A program made the translations under genes and the position numbers. Below the pieces are notes generated by a model. The model ran no database searches. It had not been told where the DNA came from and worked only from the letters and a program-made list of their open reading frames with translations. Below are positions 45,904 to 57,686 of a DNA stretch of 64,000 nt, piece after piece. Source of the stretch: Planoprotostelium fungivorum (taxonomy: Eukaryota; Evosea; Variosea; Cavosteliida; Cavosteliaceae); assembly GCA_003024175.1 (NCBI GenBank), contig MDYQ01000022.1:62001-126000 (forward strand), given 5' to 3'. Position 1 is the first letter of the stretch. The number at the start of each line of letters is the position of its first letter.

Positions 45904-48900
45904 ATGAGCCGTCCTCTATTCGATGTACAGCTACTGATGACAGATGAGAGGATCTTGGAGTTGATTCACGAGTTTCTGGAGTCTAGGAATCTGTCACAGA
46001 CGGCTAAATTACTCGAGACGGAATCTTTGGGTGAGAGTGAATCGATTCAGCATATTGAGAGATGTCGTCATCGACTTTTGCATCATCGACTAAAGACACG
46101 CATTTGATTAGAGCAAGATACGTTCAGATCGAAAAATCGGCTCATCCATCTTGCGATTTACGATGATGAATTTTAATCGTAACATGTCTCAGGACCTCTG
46201 GAACACACGGAAGGATTTGAATTGAAACCAAAGGAGGAACCAAGAATGACGGAATTAGAAGGTGGATGCGTGCCTTTCATCATAACCTGATTTACCCAGA
46301 ACTACTACTGCAGGCAAAAGTGAGTTCGCCGAACATAAGAAAGCCCAGAGTAGTCCGAGTGCCCGAACCATTTTCACCAGATGTGATTTGATCATCGCGA
46401 ATCGTGATTGATGATTCCAGATCGCGAGTTTGAGGGGGTCTTTAGATGAAGCCACGGCAACGAATCTCATAGAGGAGTCAATTCATGCAGAGAAGGAGTC
46501 GGAAGACGAGCACGATGTGAGATCCCCGACACTTTTCTCTCTGACTGAGAGCAGAGGAAGCACCACGTACATATAGAAGAGAACCCCGTCGTATTGGGTG
46601 AGTCGTTCATCTACAACGATGTAGATCTGACACATACAGATACACCAGACATCAAGAGCCCACGTGAACCATCCCTTCATATTTGAATGAACTGAACGCA
46701 TCAGATCTAACACAATCCCTTCCCCAACGGTCCAATTTAATGTACAAATCACTTCGTCCGTCTACATCTACAGATTCCATCTACCAGACCAACTTCAGTG
46801 AGTCCGATCGCGGTAGTTACCGCGAATCTCCTCGTTAACGAACGTACCCAGAGATCGATCCCGCCATGCTGAAGAGCCCCGTCTTGTCACGACACACCCG
46901 GTCCAAATCTTTGGAACACCACAGCAGTATCAAGGTATCCATCTACAACGCGCATCTCGTGATTACGATTCGTATGGATTAACTCCTCTCAGCGCAGTGA
47001 AATGCCGAATCCGTGGGGTTTACGTATCGACCCCGAAAATGATTTCAGGAACACACCCCTCTCCTCTCCACCACCTCCACCGCGTGACGTCACACCTCGA
47101 CCCAAGTGACTTTTATTGTTCGTCTACAACGTGACATCGGTCAGGAGTCTATCGAAATCTCACTCACCCGCCCGTGGACTTTCGTTCAGTGAACGGACGG
47201 TGGAAGTCATATTGGAGCCAGTGGTAGATGAGCCAACGGCAGAGGAGGTCGTTGTAGATCAACCTTCTATTCATCTATCCATACCCTCTCCCAGGTCAGT
47301 CATCCTTTTCCTTCTTTTGTTTTGACTCGTTGTAGTCTGAGGTTACTCTCGCGATCGGCATCGGCGTCGTCTATTTTTAAAACGGGTAGAAGCTCTTCTG
47401 CAGGTTCACTTCGTTCGAACAAATCGAGAGTCAGCTTCGTTTCTGGATCAGATGGAGGTGATACCCCACATCATCATCACGAATAATACAATTTTTAAAT
47501 GATTTATATTGACGATCTACAGAGGACGATGTGAAGGAGGAAATCTCATCGGACGATGATGATTACGAGGACGATTGGTCTGAGGATGAGGTGATTTGGC
47601 TGGTTGTAGATGGAGATCTGATGAAACATTCAGTTGGGGTACTATAAGGAATTTTTGGAGGGAGCGACGCCGGATGATGAGGATGACGTGAGTGATTTGA
47701 AAATCGAATTTCTGAAATGGCGGGAAGGACCTCGATGTATCACCACCGAGTGAAGAGGAAGAACCGGAACTATCCGTGAGTTTTCAACCGTATTTCCCAA
47801 ATAACATTATTTAGGTGGCCGACTTATCTACAACGGCCATCGTCCCCACTTCCATCCCTCTATCCCCCATTGCCGGTGATTCCAAACATTTCGACGAAAT
47901 TTCACATGATATTCACCAAAATTCCACAGAAGAGAAGGAGGTAGAAGAGAGAGACATCACCCCCCTCAGTCAAGCCTCCGGTACCACGGTCACTCCTCCA
48001 TCAGAAAAATACGAAGTGTCCGAGGTGCGTTGTAGATGGACGTTATCCTCCTCATTCAGAAAAAGAGTGAAGACAGTGGACTCTTTGGAGAGAAGGAGGA
48101 CGAAGAGAAAGACGTAACTCGAACTCCTTCAGGGACTCTTGTAAATATATTCCGATTTCTATCCGGGGGTAAGTCGAGTGGAATCGGATGAAAACTCAGA
48201 TTACGTAAGGGATCGGTACTAAGGTCACTCCGTTACCTGAAGCGGGAGAAGACACCCAAGAGGAAGATTCAGAGGAAAATTCATTCATCCAGAACGGTAT
48301 GTTCATCTATAATCCTCTATACTCATCTACAACTAGGCAATTACGTTTACGAAACTTTTTCACTGCCGGTGAGTTACCATCTATACGATGACGTCATAAT
48401 ACGTCACCAAATGACATCACGCAGGTCATTCGAGCCAAACGGACTACCGGACTGGAGGAAGCGAAAGATTTTCCCATCATACCCAACAGCATCATCGCTT
48501 CACGGTCTGTCTCGTTGTAGTATTCCGACTTTCTGACTTTCCAACAGGTACCGCATCATGGACGTCCTCGGCTCGGCCGCCTTCTCCACCGCCGTTCGAT
48601 GTGAAGACCTCAAGACAGGGAAACAGATCTGTGTCAAGATCATCAAAAACAACAAAGAGTTTTTCGACCAAAGTTTAGATGAGATCAGATTACTACAACA
48701 CATCAATTCACACGGAGACCCCGACAGCAACAACGTCTTGAGGATGCACGGTAAGGAGACACATTTCACGGTACATGACGTGTCGACAGATTTCTTCTAC
48801 CACAAGGAGCACCTGTTCATCGTGACGGAGCTGCTGGACAGAAATCTGTACGAGTTCTACAAGTTCAACCGAGAGACGGGGGATGACAATTGGTTCAATT

Positions 48901-49670
48901 TGACACGCATTCGAATCATCGCGAGGCAATTGCTGCAATCTCTCAATTTCATTCACTCCCTTGGAATCATGCACTGTGATCTCAAGCCGGAAAACGTGAG
49001 GAACGTCAAACTACAACGAGACTGACTGCGACAGATCCTCATCAAAGATTACGACAGGTCGAGTGGATTTCGTGGAGATTGCGACTTACGTACGTACAGC
49101 GTGCAGGTGAAGATGATCGATTTCGGCTCGAGCTGTTTCACGACGGATCACATGTCGAGTTATGTACAATCGAGAAGCTACAGAGCACCCGAAGTTGTCT
49201 TAGGTCTCTCTTATGGCCAGAAGATAGACATCTGGTCACTCGGTTGTATATTGGCCGAATTGTACACTGGAAAGGTGATCTACAACCTGCCAACAGCGTG
49301 ACTCACCCAACCAGGTTCTCTTCCAGAACGAATCCGTCGTCACTCTATTAGGTGAGAGCGTAATTCGAAATCTCCCTGACACACCACAGCGAGGATGGTG
49401 GGGGTGTTGGGAACCTTCGACGAAAAGTTGCTCAAGGCCGCTCGCTACCGCAATCGTTTCTTCTTACGGGATGGAAATCTATTCGAAGAGACGAAGAAGG
49501 GGATGTGGGTCATACGGCCAAAGAGCACGAGTCTATCGGCCAGGCTCAAGTGCAGCGACGAAGGTTTCGTTGACTTCATCGGGAAGCTGCTTACGGTGAA
49601 GCAAGAAGAGAGACCGAACGCGGAAGAAGCTCTGAGACATCCATGGCTGCAGACTGAGGCGGGACAATAG
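45904..49670 (+). CDS. LisH-domain DYRK-family protein kinase (plant DYRKP-like)
   Basis: The N-terminus MSRPLFDVQLLMTDERILELIHEFLESRNLSQTAKLLETES is a LisH motif. A long, Ser- and Glu-rich, poorly conserved middle follows in many small exons (46200-48480). The C-terminal kinase (48550-49670) has VLGSAAFSTAVRCED, CVKIIKNNKEFFDQSLDEIRLLQHIN, LFIVTELLDRNLYEFYKFN, IMHCDLKPEN, IDFGSSCF, SSYVQSRSYRAPEVVLG and the terminal HPWLQT. SAAFS in place of a glycine loop and YVQSRSYRAPE (activation Tyr) closely match the DYRKP subclass, which I know best from plants, where a LisH-like N-terminus also occurs. DYRKs autophosphorylate on Tyr and then phosphorylate Ser/Thr substrates. LisH suggests dimerisation. 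Stop at 49668-49670. Confidence 0.88.
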
Positions 49671-49870
49671 ATGCACGAGTGTGGAGTGTTTCTGTGTGAT
49701 GAAGAGGACGATCGCTTTTGACGAGGAATGATGATGTAAATTGTGTCGATTTGAGATGTGTTGTAAAGGGAGGTGTTGATGGGATGTGATGTAGTCACGT
49801 GAACAGATCCATGAGAACACACGACTCTACGTCCTTCATCTTCTTTCAGTGAGTCACGTGTACCTTCAAC

Positions 49871-52800
49871 ATGCCGAGACATCTCGCAAAGAAGCACAGG
49901 GCATCCGTATCTGTATCACCTGCATCCATGGCTGCCTCTCTCGCAGAGAAAGAAGAAAGGGAAAACTCCTCTGTCAGCTCTTCTCCCAACGTCGTTGACC
50001 TCATTGATGTGGACGATGCTCAGTTGATTGCCAGGTGTGTTAATGTCTTTCGACCATCGATAATTAATACTAGTATTCAGCTCAGATAAGGAGAACAAGA
50101 AGAACATGAGTGTCACCCCATCAGGTGATTTACCACCTTGATACAATCTGATCATTATTTCTAGACAATTCGAGAAAGAGGAAATCACCAGCACCTCTAC
50201 GCAAAGCGAATTCAGATCCACCACCGAATCGTAAGAGCATGTGGGAAGCGATGGGATTCAAACCGATCAAACCCAACACATCAGTGAGCATCGTGTTGAA
50301 ATGACATCACCTGACAAAGGGTAGGATGTAGTTGCACCGGTGACACCTATGGCTGCGAGGCAGAAGGTGAAAGAGGAAGTCGTGAGTGTCTATGTCACAT
50401 ATCCTAGATTGACATAAGGCAAACAGGTTATAGACATTACTCTGTCACCGGACACCCATGTGGTCAGGTGTCTCTCTTCCTCAACCGATTGCATCGTCCC
50501 AGCAAAAGAGGAGATGGTACAGAAGGAAGAGAAGGAAGAGAAGGAAGAGAAGGAAGAGAAGGGAGAGAAGGGAGAGAAGGTAGAGACACAACCCGATGTG
50601 TCCATCACTCAGAAATCGATCGAAACACCAGAACCCTCACAGACAGAAGAGTGAGTGCATTCCCATATCATCTTTTCGTTTCTCATCACCGAAAAACGGA
50701 TGACATCATCAGATCTCAAAACTCATCACTCGATGATGAAGCGATCGCCATGGCTTTGCAACGCGAAGAGTATTCCAGAGGGGCCATCGAGACGATACGA
50801 GAGAAAGCGGAGACGGAGGCAGAAGAATACGTTCCCAGTTATTATCTTAAAGACTTCTTCTCTGTGCTGGACTCTTGTACCGTCCAACACAAACACCTCT
50901 TCCTACCCCAAGAAGAACAATTGATCGAAAAATTTCGGTAATTTCGTTCTATCGCGTTGTAGATGACATCGTTCAGCCACGGTATCACAGAGAACCAGCA
51001 GAGGCTATTCATACGGCTGTATCACAGGAAGGGCCCATGGTTCAGAATCGCGTCCCTGAAATACAGAGAACTCGCGGAGATTCCAAAAGAGTGCAAGGGA
51101 TTGACGGAGAGTGGATTCGCCGTCACCCTTGGCAACGGAAATTTCTCCGAATTTCCAGATAGTACACTGGACATCTTGATGGAGCTCCTTACCGTTGTAG
51201 AGCTTAAGAATCTCCTCAAAATGGGAAATTGGAAGATTCCCAACACCGGCTCCACCAGATCCAAGTGAGGTCGCTCTACATCGTTGTAGATTGACCGTTC
51301 CAGGAAACAATCTCCCTCCATGGGACAGAACAATGGAACGAGGGATCAGATCATCAAGACGATCTTGTCTCACCGTCAGCAAAGAGGCCTCGACGGAAAT
51401 TTAATTGTTCCGAAATTATTCTGGAAGGCTCTGGGCCCGGGAGCCTCCCTCATCTCCCTATCTACAACGTCCATCCAAGTGAAATCTCATCGACTATTCC
51501 GTCTCACGTATCTCAGCTGTTCGATCGAGTCAAACGACTCTTCTTCCTCAACGAACACGACGATCACTCTCTCTTGGTTCTGTCTGCCATGGGCAAGATG
51601 ATCTATCCATCCTATGATATAAGTAAGGGGAGACCCGTTTTCGTACATCGAGACGATCTCGTGGCTTGGGAGCAAGCGAAGACGATGGAGAAGGAAGTAT
51701 ACACGCTATCTGACGCGGGCGAGGTTGCCACGGCGACGAGCGTGAGTCATCGTGATGGAATGAATGTGAAGAAATCACCAGATCATCAACGCTGCGGCCA
51801 AATGGTTGTTAGATACTACGGACGAGAGCAAAGATCCTTACTTTCTCGCTTACTTGAGGAGTCAACAATTGCGCGGCGAGAAGACAGAATCTCGAAGTGA
51901 GTTGGTTGCGCAGATAGATCGTCGCATTTACGACGCACGGCAGAGGAAGAGAAGGAGTTAGATGAAGAATTGGAGGAGAACGTATTCCTCAAAAGAGAGT
52001 TTTTCGAAAAAGTGAAGAATTTCTATCCCGATGATAAGCCGTCGACCGTTTTTCCGGATATCTCTGAAGAAAATCCCCTCAAGTGCTTTCGTAATCCCAT
52101 CACACACGAACAGGTGAGATACGACCGTCTTTTATCTCTTGTAGATCGATCACATAAATCTCATTTCATTCAAATAGGCCGAAGAGTTGATCAAAGATCG
52201 ACCTTATCTCGCACGATTCAGTGTCGGTTGGGTTCTGGCCAAGTTATTATGGCACGGTGTAGACACTGCAGAGAAATCACGCGATTACGAGTCCGCGGTA
52301 TTGTACTTGCGTATCCTCCTGTCCACTCCTTATTGTCCGGGGAGGCGTGGTTCCTGGTGGAATCGTCTCGCCTTAGACGTGGATCACATGAAGAATAAGA
52401 AGAACAAATCTCTACTCATCGCAGAGGTGAAGTGCATCATGATCTCTCACATCGTCATCTCATGATCATCATCTTGAAGAAGATCGAATGTGAAACAGGT
52501 GGGATTAGAGGACGTGAAAGTGAAGAGAGCAGAGAAACAATCGCTGCAGAAGAGAATAATCAGATTAGCCAAACCGCCGAGGAGGTGGAACCCACCGAAA
52601 TTTCAAGACGAAGGGCTGCGCGAGCCATCCGAGGCGAGATTTCGACGATTTCTCGCATCTGAACGATTCAACAGAAGACGATCTATGGAACGTTACTCAA
52701 TTATCAAACTGGAACAAAGTCAAAGTTCTTATCCATCACGGGTGAACCGATTTCAGTAGAGAATCTCGCGTTAGAATATTACGCACAACAAGAAGGTTGG

Positions 52801-53554
52801 ACAGGTACAGTAGTGCATGGTAGGGGGACGAGATTTTCATTCTTTCACAGGGATTCACAGCGAGAACGAGATGTTTAAAACCTTGTTTGGTATTTTTATG
52901 TGGGACGTTCTATTTGCAGATGTTCCGGACGTATTTCAGACACCCTTTCAATGTAAGGTTCGATCCAAACGATCTTCCTCTCATTTCTGACAACAGCTGC
53001 ACCTCTGGATCTCTTCACTGATGCATTCTATGTATCGAGAGCACAGATCATTGAACAACGATTGGACGAGATCAAGAATTGTAGTCCAGAGTCTCTACGC
53101 TCTTCATTCAAGGTGTCACACGAATCACATTACGATATCATATGTCAGGGCGTACAGTGGGACGTGCATGATGTAGAGGTGAAGGTCGATTCACTTTCGA
53201 TCAAACTGATGCGTGCGTAGACTCTCTGTGACATCATCGATTGTGTGGGCGGACAGGTGATTCTTCACATCAAGAGAGACGATCACTATCCATCGATTTT
53301 ATACCCTTCATCCTGTCTAATCATCGTAGGCTTTGGCTGGTATATTTCGTCTCTTGTGTGAGGATTACAGAGGATGGTCTTCTGGTTTTCCGGACCTTCT
53401 CTTGTGGAATCACGAAGAGATGAAGGCTAAGATCGCTGAAGTGAAGGGACCACGCGATCGCCTATCTGAGAAGCAGCGAGTGTGGATGGACGGCCTCCTG
53501 TCCGTTGGTATGGAGGTGGAAGTCATCTACGTCAAAGAGAAGGAGAGAGAATAG
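49871..53554 (+). CDS. FAN1: FAN1 structure-specific nuclease (VRR-NUC)
   Basis: Starts MPRHLAKKHRASVSV. The N-terminal third is disordered with KEEKEEKEEK repeats (50520-50585) and shows no clear UBZ zinc finger, unlike human FAN1. The core begins YVPSYYLKDFFSVLDS and continues with a helical DNA-binding part (ENQQRLFIRLYHRKGPWFRI). The TPR-like middle has LARFSVGWVLAKLLWHG, and TAPLDLFTDAFYVSR leads to the nuclease. The VRR-NUC domain ends the protein: GIFRLLCEDYRGWSSGFPDLLLWN, then AEVKGPRDRLSEKQRVWMDGLLSVGMEVEVIYVKE, with the PD...EVK metal-binding residues intact. FAN1 cuts 5' flaps and acts in interstrand-crosslink repair. Loss of UBZ would mean recruitment not dependent on ubiquitinated FANCD2. 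Confidence 0.93.
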
Positions 53555-54223
53555 AGGATGTCTGTAGAGTGTTCTTATGAAGCTGTTCTGAGGATCATCT
53601 GAAACGAATCTTATGGTTGACACCGTGCAGAGCGTGACCCTTCTCGATTTTTCTGAGAATTGGCGTACCAGACAGGCGCCTTCCCTTACGTCAGCGATCT
53701 GTGACAACATGCCCATTAATCGTCTAAGGGAGATGGTAACGACACCTTCGTGTGGAATAATAGAGATATCACTGATTATGGTCCTCATAGAGACTGTGTG
53801 GCGAACGTCAGACTGACATCTGTATATCAAAGGATAGAACTCTACTCGTTGAATATGGCTCTGCACGATGCCACCTGCGGTCAAGATGGAGAGATCTATC
53901 GTCAAGGACAACACTTACCTGCGAGATGATAAGGGGATCGCTTTCTTCAGTATTCATCCAAGGATTCACCCCCAATTCTCTTCATGGCGAGATTTCCCGA
54001 CTCGTTCCTGGGAAATGAGACTTTCAAATGGAGCATAAAACTGCGGTAATTTGAACGTACAGTATTATACTAGGATCTGGTGTCACACAACAGACCCGTT
54101 CTGTGAAAAATGTAAAGGGAAATTCGTTGTAGAGCTTCGGTTGCCGAACGGAGGAACGGAGGAACTTCGGCGAGATAGCCCGAGATCCCCCGACTCAAAC
54201 AAATAGTAGCACCCCACAATCCT
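53555..54223. other. Gap between FAN1 and P450; possible unrecognised exon
   Basis: A protein-like plus-strand stretch at about 53659-53929 can be read after a 40 bp intron (GTCAGC...TAAG) as AFPY-GDGNDTFVWNNRDITDY, ending QGQHLPAR and a stop. No start codon or upstream exon fits well. It may be the end of a small gene or a remnant. The rest holds nothing I can support apart from the P450 promoter. Confidence 0.3.
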
Positions 54224-56078
54224 ATGAGCACGATTCTCATCACGGCTGCGATCGCAGTAGTCATTCCTCCTCTCTTCCTCCTCTATAGTCTGTGGAATTC
54301 CCCCCTGAGAGCTATCCCTCTGGCACCAGATGCAGACATCCTCTTAGGCCATCTGCCAAAAGTTGAAGCAGATACGGGTGTATGGCCTAGAAAATGGAGT
54401 CAGATGCTTCCATTTGGAGTCTTTCGAACACGATTCATCTTTTCGTGGAGAGTCTGGGTCACTGATCCAAAAGCCTTGACGAAGGTGATAGTTTACCTCT
54501 GGACGAAGAGACTGATCTTGTTCGTTAGATCTTGGTGACATCAGCGTACGATTACCCCAAACCCCCATCACTCATCGATTTCTTGTCCATCCTCTTAGGA
54601 AGGGGAGTCCTTGTTGCTGAAGGTAAGCTATATAGCCATCGACCAAACATGATCTCACCATCATCATCAGGAGTGGAGCACAAGAAGCAGAGAAGAGCCC
54701 TAGATTCTGCATTCTCTCTGCAGCAGATCAAAGACCTATCCGACATGTTCTGGAGCCCAGGAAGAATCTTGTCTGAGAAATGGAAAGAGGCTGTGAGTCA
54801 TCTTCCCCCGAGGATCATCTAACGGACTTCAGGTACCATCTCAAACCGAGTCAACCCGTTTAGACATCTGTCCTCTGCTCAGTCGCTGTACCTTAGACAT
54901 CATCGGCCTGGCAGGTCAGCGTCACCTCATCGTTGCTCTCGTTCTCATGACAAACAGGTTTCGACTACAACTTCGACTCGATGAACAGAGAAGACGATCC
55001 GTTAGCTAAAGCGTACAACATTCTATTCGGTCATCCCGAAAATGCTCCCATCATCGTTCACATCGTGTCACTGTTGGCTGAAACCTTCCCCCGACTCGTA
55101 TCTCTTCGCAACGGAACCAAATTCATCAAGAACATCGTACAGGTGAGACCAATGGCAGGTTGTAGACCGACGTAACCGAACGCACAGCAAAGAGAGATCG
55201 TAGAGAAGATCACACAGTCTCTACTCGACAAGAAGAGGAGAGAGCTGAAGGAAGCTATCGACAACAACACGCCACACACGAAGAAAGACATTCTGAGTCT
55301 GCTCGTTCGAGACAATCTCGGGCTGGAAGATCCACTGACAGACAAGGAGATCACAGACCAATGTCTCACCTTCCTCGCCGCCGGTCACGAAACAACGTCG
55401 ACAGCTCTGACGTGGACACTGCAACGGTTGGCTGACAACCCTACCGTGCAGGAGAAATTGAGAAAGGAGATCTTGGAGGTGTGTCTTTCATCATGATCGT
55501 GATGACATGATGCTGATCGACGAGTAGAAATACCCCGAAGACAGAAATCTGACGTACGATGAGCTGAACAACAGCCTGCCTTACCTCAACGCCGTCGTCA
55601 GAGAAGTCCTCCGAATCGACTCACCTGTTCCCATGACGATCCGACAATCTGCCAAGGATGACGTCATCTGCGGCTACACCATCCCCAAGAATTCGGTCAT
55701 CATGGTGGCACCCGCCGTCATTCACTTTCACCCGGACATCTGGGGACCTGATGCTGCAGAGTTCAAGCCAGAGAGGTTCTTGGACAACAACGCCATACCA
55801 GATACTGCCAGGAGTGAGGCAGACTGAGCATAGGAATGAGAAGGACTGACGGAAGGACAGCGCCGTTTGCCAACTTGACATTCTTGGCGGGACCCAGAAA
55901 CTGCATCGGACAAAAGTTTGCGCTGGCTGAGATGAAGGCACTTCTCATCTGCATCCTCAGAAGCTTTTCCTTCGAGCCGGATGTCATCGGACAACACGTG
56001 GAGAGGAACAGTCTGTTGGTCATGAGGCCGAAGTCGGGACAGCTACACTTGAGAGTGAAGAGGATCGAAGGAAAATAA
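54224..56078 (+). CDS. Cytochrome P450 (CYP4-like clan)
   Basis: The start at 54224 gives an N-terminal membrane anchor (ILITAAIAVVIPPLFLLYSLW). In order: the VAEGVEHKKQRRALDSAFS helix C region, DIIGLAGFDYNFDSMN, helix I AAGHETTSTALTW, helix K EVLRID (ExxR), FKPERFLD, and the haem loop FLAGPRNCIGQKFAL with the axial cysteine. All residues needed for a working monooxygenase are present. The TPFANLTF junction just before the haem loop needs a ~60 bp intron (GTGAGGCAG...GGACAG). Family level is CYP4-like by the GPRNCIGQ signature; the substrate is unknown. It sits in the ER membrane. A decayed tandem copy lies downstream. Confidence 0.92.
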
Positions 56079-56705
56079 AGATATCATAGTTATTCTATCT
56101 CACTGGTTATTTGTATGTAAACACACGAAAATTGAAGGACGCACAACAACATAGTGGATACTGAGATTGAAGACTCACCACAGTGATGTTTCCCTTCGAA
56201 TCTCTCATTGGTATGGTGATGTCCAGAGCAGTTGTGGTTGCAATCCCGGATTGACTAGTTGTAGAATGACTAGTAGAGGTCTGATTAGTTGTTGACTGGC
56301 TGATGGTGGACTTGGTGGTCGTTGCATGACTGGTTGTAGATTCACTTGTAGACGAATCATCGTGAGGCGGACAACACGAGCGAGTATGTTGTCATGAGAG
56401 GAGGCATAAGAGGAGAAACGTCCAAATCGTCTTGCCTGAGATATTGGCGATGCCGCTAGATGCCGTTGCGCTTCCTCTTGCGGTCAATTCCGAAATAAAA
56501 TCGATGTTAAATTGACTAGAATTTGGTGTGCACAATTTCTTCATCTGCCCATCCGTGGCATTCGGAACACTGTAATGATACCAAGTCGAGCTCGTCATAT
56601 CAATACCTCTTCATTGTTGTCATGTCAATTTCTTTGTCGTTCACGACGTTCCGTTGGTTCATTCGTTTGAAAAAACACGGAATTCACAGAGGTCGCAACC
56701 ACGGG
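56079..56705. other. Gap with Ser/Thr-rich minus-strand reading frame
   Basis: On the minus strand about 56190-56350 reads DDSSTSESTTSHATTTK and continues Ser/Thr-rich to DSKGNITV before a GTGAGT donor, like a mucin-type stalk. Upstream of it (56392-56598) lies a frame with a hydrophobic run TIWTFLLLCLL. They may be exons of one small secreted or surface protein, but I cannot join them convincingly. Repeats of TCTACAAC here come from Ser-Thr-Thr codons. Confidence 0.3.
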
Positions 56706-57593
56706 ATGTTGAGCACGATCCTCATTACGGCTGCTTACGTCACCAACAATCTATTCTCATGACAAACAGGTTTCGACTACAACTTCGACTCGATGAACAG
56801 AGAAGACGATCCATTGTCGAAGGCGTACAACATTCTATTCGGTCTCCCCAAAAATACTCCCATCTTTGTTCAAATGATTGGACTGTTAGGAGACACTTTC
56901 CCGCCCATCAGACACCTCCGCAACATGACTCAATACATCCGAACCATCAATGAGTTGAGAACGATGGCAGGTTGTAGACAGTCCTAGCTGAACGCACAGC
57001 AAAGGCAGATCGTAGAGAAGATCACTCAGTCTCTGCTCGACAAGAACAGGAGAGAGCTGAAGGACAACAACACGCCACACACGAAGAAAGACATTCTCAG
57101 CTTGATCGTTCGAGACGATCTGGGACTGGAAGATCCACTGACAGACAAGGAGATCACAGACCAATGTCTCACTTTCCTCGCCGCCAGTCACGAAACAACG
57201 TCGACGTCATTAACGTGGACACTTTTAAGATCAGCAGAGAATCCACGAGTACAAGAGAAATTGAGAAGAGCGATCTTTGAGGTATGTTTTTTTCTCCCTT
57301 GAATATCATCAAGTCTGTCACAAGGTTAATCGACGAGTAGAAATACCCCGAAGACAGAAATCTGATGCTGCAGAGTTCAAGCCAGAGAGGTTCTTGGACA
57401 ACAACGCCATACCAGATACTGCCAGGAGTGAGCAGACAGAGCACAGGAATAAGAAGGACTGATGGAAGGACAGCGCCGTTTGCCAACTTGACGTTCCTGG
57501 CAGGACCCAGAAACTGCATCGAGAGATGCAGCCCGGTCGTCACGAGGCCGAAGTCGGGACAGCTACACTTGAGAGTGAAGAGGACCGAATAAA
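56706..57593 (+). pseudogene. Decayed tandem duplicate of the P450 gene
   Basis: Sequence from 56706 (MLSTILITAAY) to 57593 follows the upstream P450 at high identity but with large pieces missing. The first exon jumps directly to the intron before GFDYNFDSMN, losing the helix A-C exons. After KYPEDRNL the copy jumps to the AAEFKPERFLD region, losing helix K and its ExxR motif. After AGPRNCI it jumps to the C-terminal RPKSGQLHLRVKR. Helix I reads AASHETTSTSLTW, with Gly changed to Ser. Four residues are also missing after RRELK (EAID in the parent). It cannot fold as a P450, though it may still be transcribed. High identity of the kept parts suggests a fairly recent duplication. Confidence 0.88.
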
Positions 57594-57686
57594 GAGAATA
57601 GAGAGTAGAGAGTGAAATAGACAGTGGACAGAAGAACAGAAGAGATGAGAAGACAAAACGAGAGGGAATTGTAGAGGCGAGAGATT

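Noticed and set aside
56200-56345. Cluster of motif copies around 56250-56345
   Set aside because: They arise from repeated Ser-Thr-Thr codons on the minus strand rather than from intronic motif insertion.
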